Below, one piece after another: positions 5,233 through 5,885 of a stretch of 5,885 nucleotides of DNA. The stretch's first letter is position 1. Each line of letters begins with the position of its first letter. Source of the stretch: an uncultured Acidimicrobiia bacterium (GTDB lineage Bacteria; Actinomycetota; Acidimicrobiia; Spongiisociales; Spongiisociaceae). The stretch spans positions 1 to 5,885 of the forward strand of contig CALCCX010000161.1 of the NCBI GenBank assembly GCA_937900165.1. The letters are read 5' to 3'. Under the pieces are notes generated by a model, which was not told the origin of the DNA, ran no database searches, and saw only the letters and a list, made by a program, of their open reading frames with translations. The position numbers were made by a program, and so were the translations under genes.

Positions 5233-5885
5233 ATGCGGGCTCGATCTTTCTTGTTGGCCGTCACCGTGACACTGATTGCGGCAGCTTGTGGGGCTGGCGC
5301 AGTTGAATCGGCGGCTCAGTCGTCGACAACTCAGGCAGACTCTACCTCCCAGGCGACCACATCTTCCCAGTCGACCAGCTCTTCGGTCACCCTTTCCGGC
5401 TCGGTTGTTACGACGACTCTTCAACCACCTACGACGACTTCTCAACCGAAGACGACAACGACAACGACGACGGTCGCCGAAGCACCGCCGGCAGCCGGGA
5501 CCCTTGCGGCGTTCTTGGCAGGAGACGATGGCACGCAGGCGATCACGAGCGGCCGATTCGAGGTGACCTTCACACTCGTGCCTGGCCCCAATGCAGAAGT
5601 GGGCGAACCGGTCACGATGGTGATAAGCGGCGCGTATGACGATGACGCCCAGAGCTTCGAGATGATGATGGATCTCAGCGGTCTTGCCGCAATGGCAGGC
5701 GCAGAAGATGTGGGTTCTGAAGTATTTGGTGAGTTCTTTGCAGATCCTCTGCAGATCATCTCCATAGGCGATCGGTCATGGATCAAATGGAGCTTCTTCT
5801 CAGCGTTCCTGGGCGCAGGAGACAAATGGATCGAGGGGGAGAGCAATGACTCGGGCGGGATGACCGGCAGCCTTGGAATCAATAG
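5233..5885 (+). CDS. putative secreted lipoprotein with Thr-rich linker, C-terminus cut by window end
   Basis: An open frame of 217 codons with no stop before the window ends. It starts with a lipoprotein signal peptide: basic MRAR, hydrophobic SFLLAVTVTLI, then AAAC with the lipid-bearing Cys at residue 19. Residues 20-92 are a Ser/Thr/Gln/Pro-rich, probably unfolded linker, including seven Thr in a row (74-80); such linkers are often O-glycosylated in actinobacteria. The outer domain from about 93 shows alternating strands (GRFEVTFTLVP 107-117, EPVTMVISGAYDD 125-137, FEMMMDLSGLA 142-152) and IISIGDRSWIKWSFFSAFLG (175-194) followed shortly by DKWIE. This order loosely resembles LppX/LprG- and LolA-like lipoproteins that bind lipids in a half-barrel, but I do not recognise a family for certain. 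It should be anchored on the outer face of the cytoplasmic membrane. Its function is unknown. It is divergent from the kinase gene. Confidence 0.82.
   Translation, partial: MRARSFLLAVTVTLIAAACGAGAVESAAQSSTTQADSTSQATTSSQSTSSSVTLSGSVVTTTLQPPTTTSQPKTTTTTTTVAEAPPAAGTLAAFLAGDDGTQAITSGRFEVTFTLVPGPNAEVGEPVTMVISGAYDDDAQSFEMMMDLSGLAAMAGAEDVGSEVFGEFFADPLQIISIGDRSWIKWSFFSAFLGAGDKWIEGESNDSGGMTGSLGIN
5347..5382 (+). repeat. two imperfect 18-bp tandem repeats in the lipoprotein linker
   Basis: Units 5347-5364 and 5365-5382 (starting TCCCAGGCGACC and TCCCAGTCGACC) differ at three of 18 positions. They encode SQATTS and SQSTSS. The reading frame is kept, so the repeat only lengthens the linker. Confidence 0.7.
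5410..5472 (+). repeat. degenerate 21-bp tandem repeats ending in a Thr-codon run
   Basis: Units 5410-5430 and 5431-5451 both begin ACGACGACT and encode TTTLQPP and TTTSQPK. The next 21 bases (5452-5472) are seven ACN codons giving seven Thr. The pattern suggests slippage or unequal exchange in the linker coding region. Confidence 0.6.

Noticed and set aside
5082..5264. Minus-strand ORF of 60 codons in the divergent gap
   Set aside because: It would overlap the start and ribosome site of the lipoprotein gene and has no recognisable features.
5442..5882. Minus-strand ORF of 146 codons at the right edge
   Set aside because: It is antisense to the lipoprotein gene; its Val-rich run is simply the complement of the Thr-codon run.
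1..5885. CRISPR array, insertion sequence, toxin-antitoxin or defence system
   Set aside because: No spaced direct repeats, transposase, terminal inverted repeats or typical small paired genes are visible. The only tandem repeats are in the lipoprotein linker.

Overview
The window is a GC-rich piece of a bacterial chromosome, most likely one end of a metagenome or draft contig from an uncultured actinobacterium. That placement is inference. It rests on high GC, an hpaE/hpaF/hpaR gene set, and a lipoprotein with an AAAC lipobox followed by a long Ser/Thr/Gln/Pro linker, a style common in Actinobacteria including Acidimicrobiia. No marker gene is present to fix the taxonomy. The first 50 bases are not biological: they are an Illumina TruSeq-type P7/index adapter, so real sequence starts at base 51.

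Bases 51-3648 (+ strand) are the distal part of an operon for the homoprotocatechuate (3,4-dihydroxyphenylacetate, HPC) meta-cleavage pathway. In order they are a 5'-truncated DapA/NAL-family aldolase, a fumarylacetoacetate-hydrolase (FAH) family enzyme in the HpaG position, a MarR-type regulator of the HpaR type, the small isomerase HpaF, and the semialdehyde dehydrogenase HpaE. Every junction overlaps (1, 4, 1 and 8 nt), so the five genes look like one translationally coupled unit. HpaE would oxidise 5-carboxymethyl-2-hydroxymuconate semialdehyde and HpaF would isomerise the product. The FAH enzyme would decarboxylate and/or isomerise the next intermediate. The DapA-like protein may cleave the last intermediate, a job done by HpaI in E. 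coli; this last role is a guess. The ring-cleavage dioxygenase (HpaD), hydratase (HpaH), any HpaI and the operon promoter are not in the window and may lie upstream of the contig edge.

Bases 3649-3697 are a short gap between convergent genes with a small hairpin that could be a terminator. Bases 3698-4975 (- strand) encode a membrane sensor histidine kinase with about six predicted transmembrane segments and no response regulator beside it. Bases 4976-5232 are a divergent intergenic region. From 5233 to the window end (+ strand) an open, unfinished gene encodes a lipoprotein with a repeat-built Thr-rich linker and an unrecognised outer domain.

No novel defence, mobile or RNA system is visible. 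The most useful observations are the adapter artefact, the DapA-like gene fused in layout to an hpa operon, the overlap chain, the Glu-for-Asp metal-ligand variant in the FAH enzyme, a perfect UUCG hairpin inside the kinase gene, and the repeat-grown lipoprotein linker.
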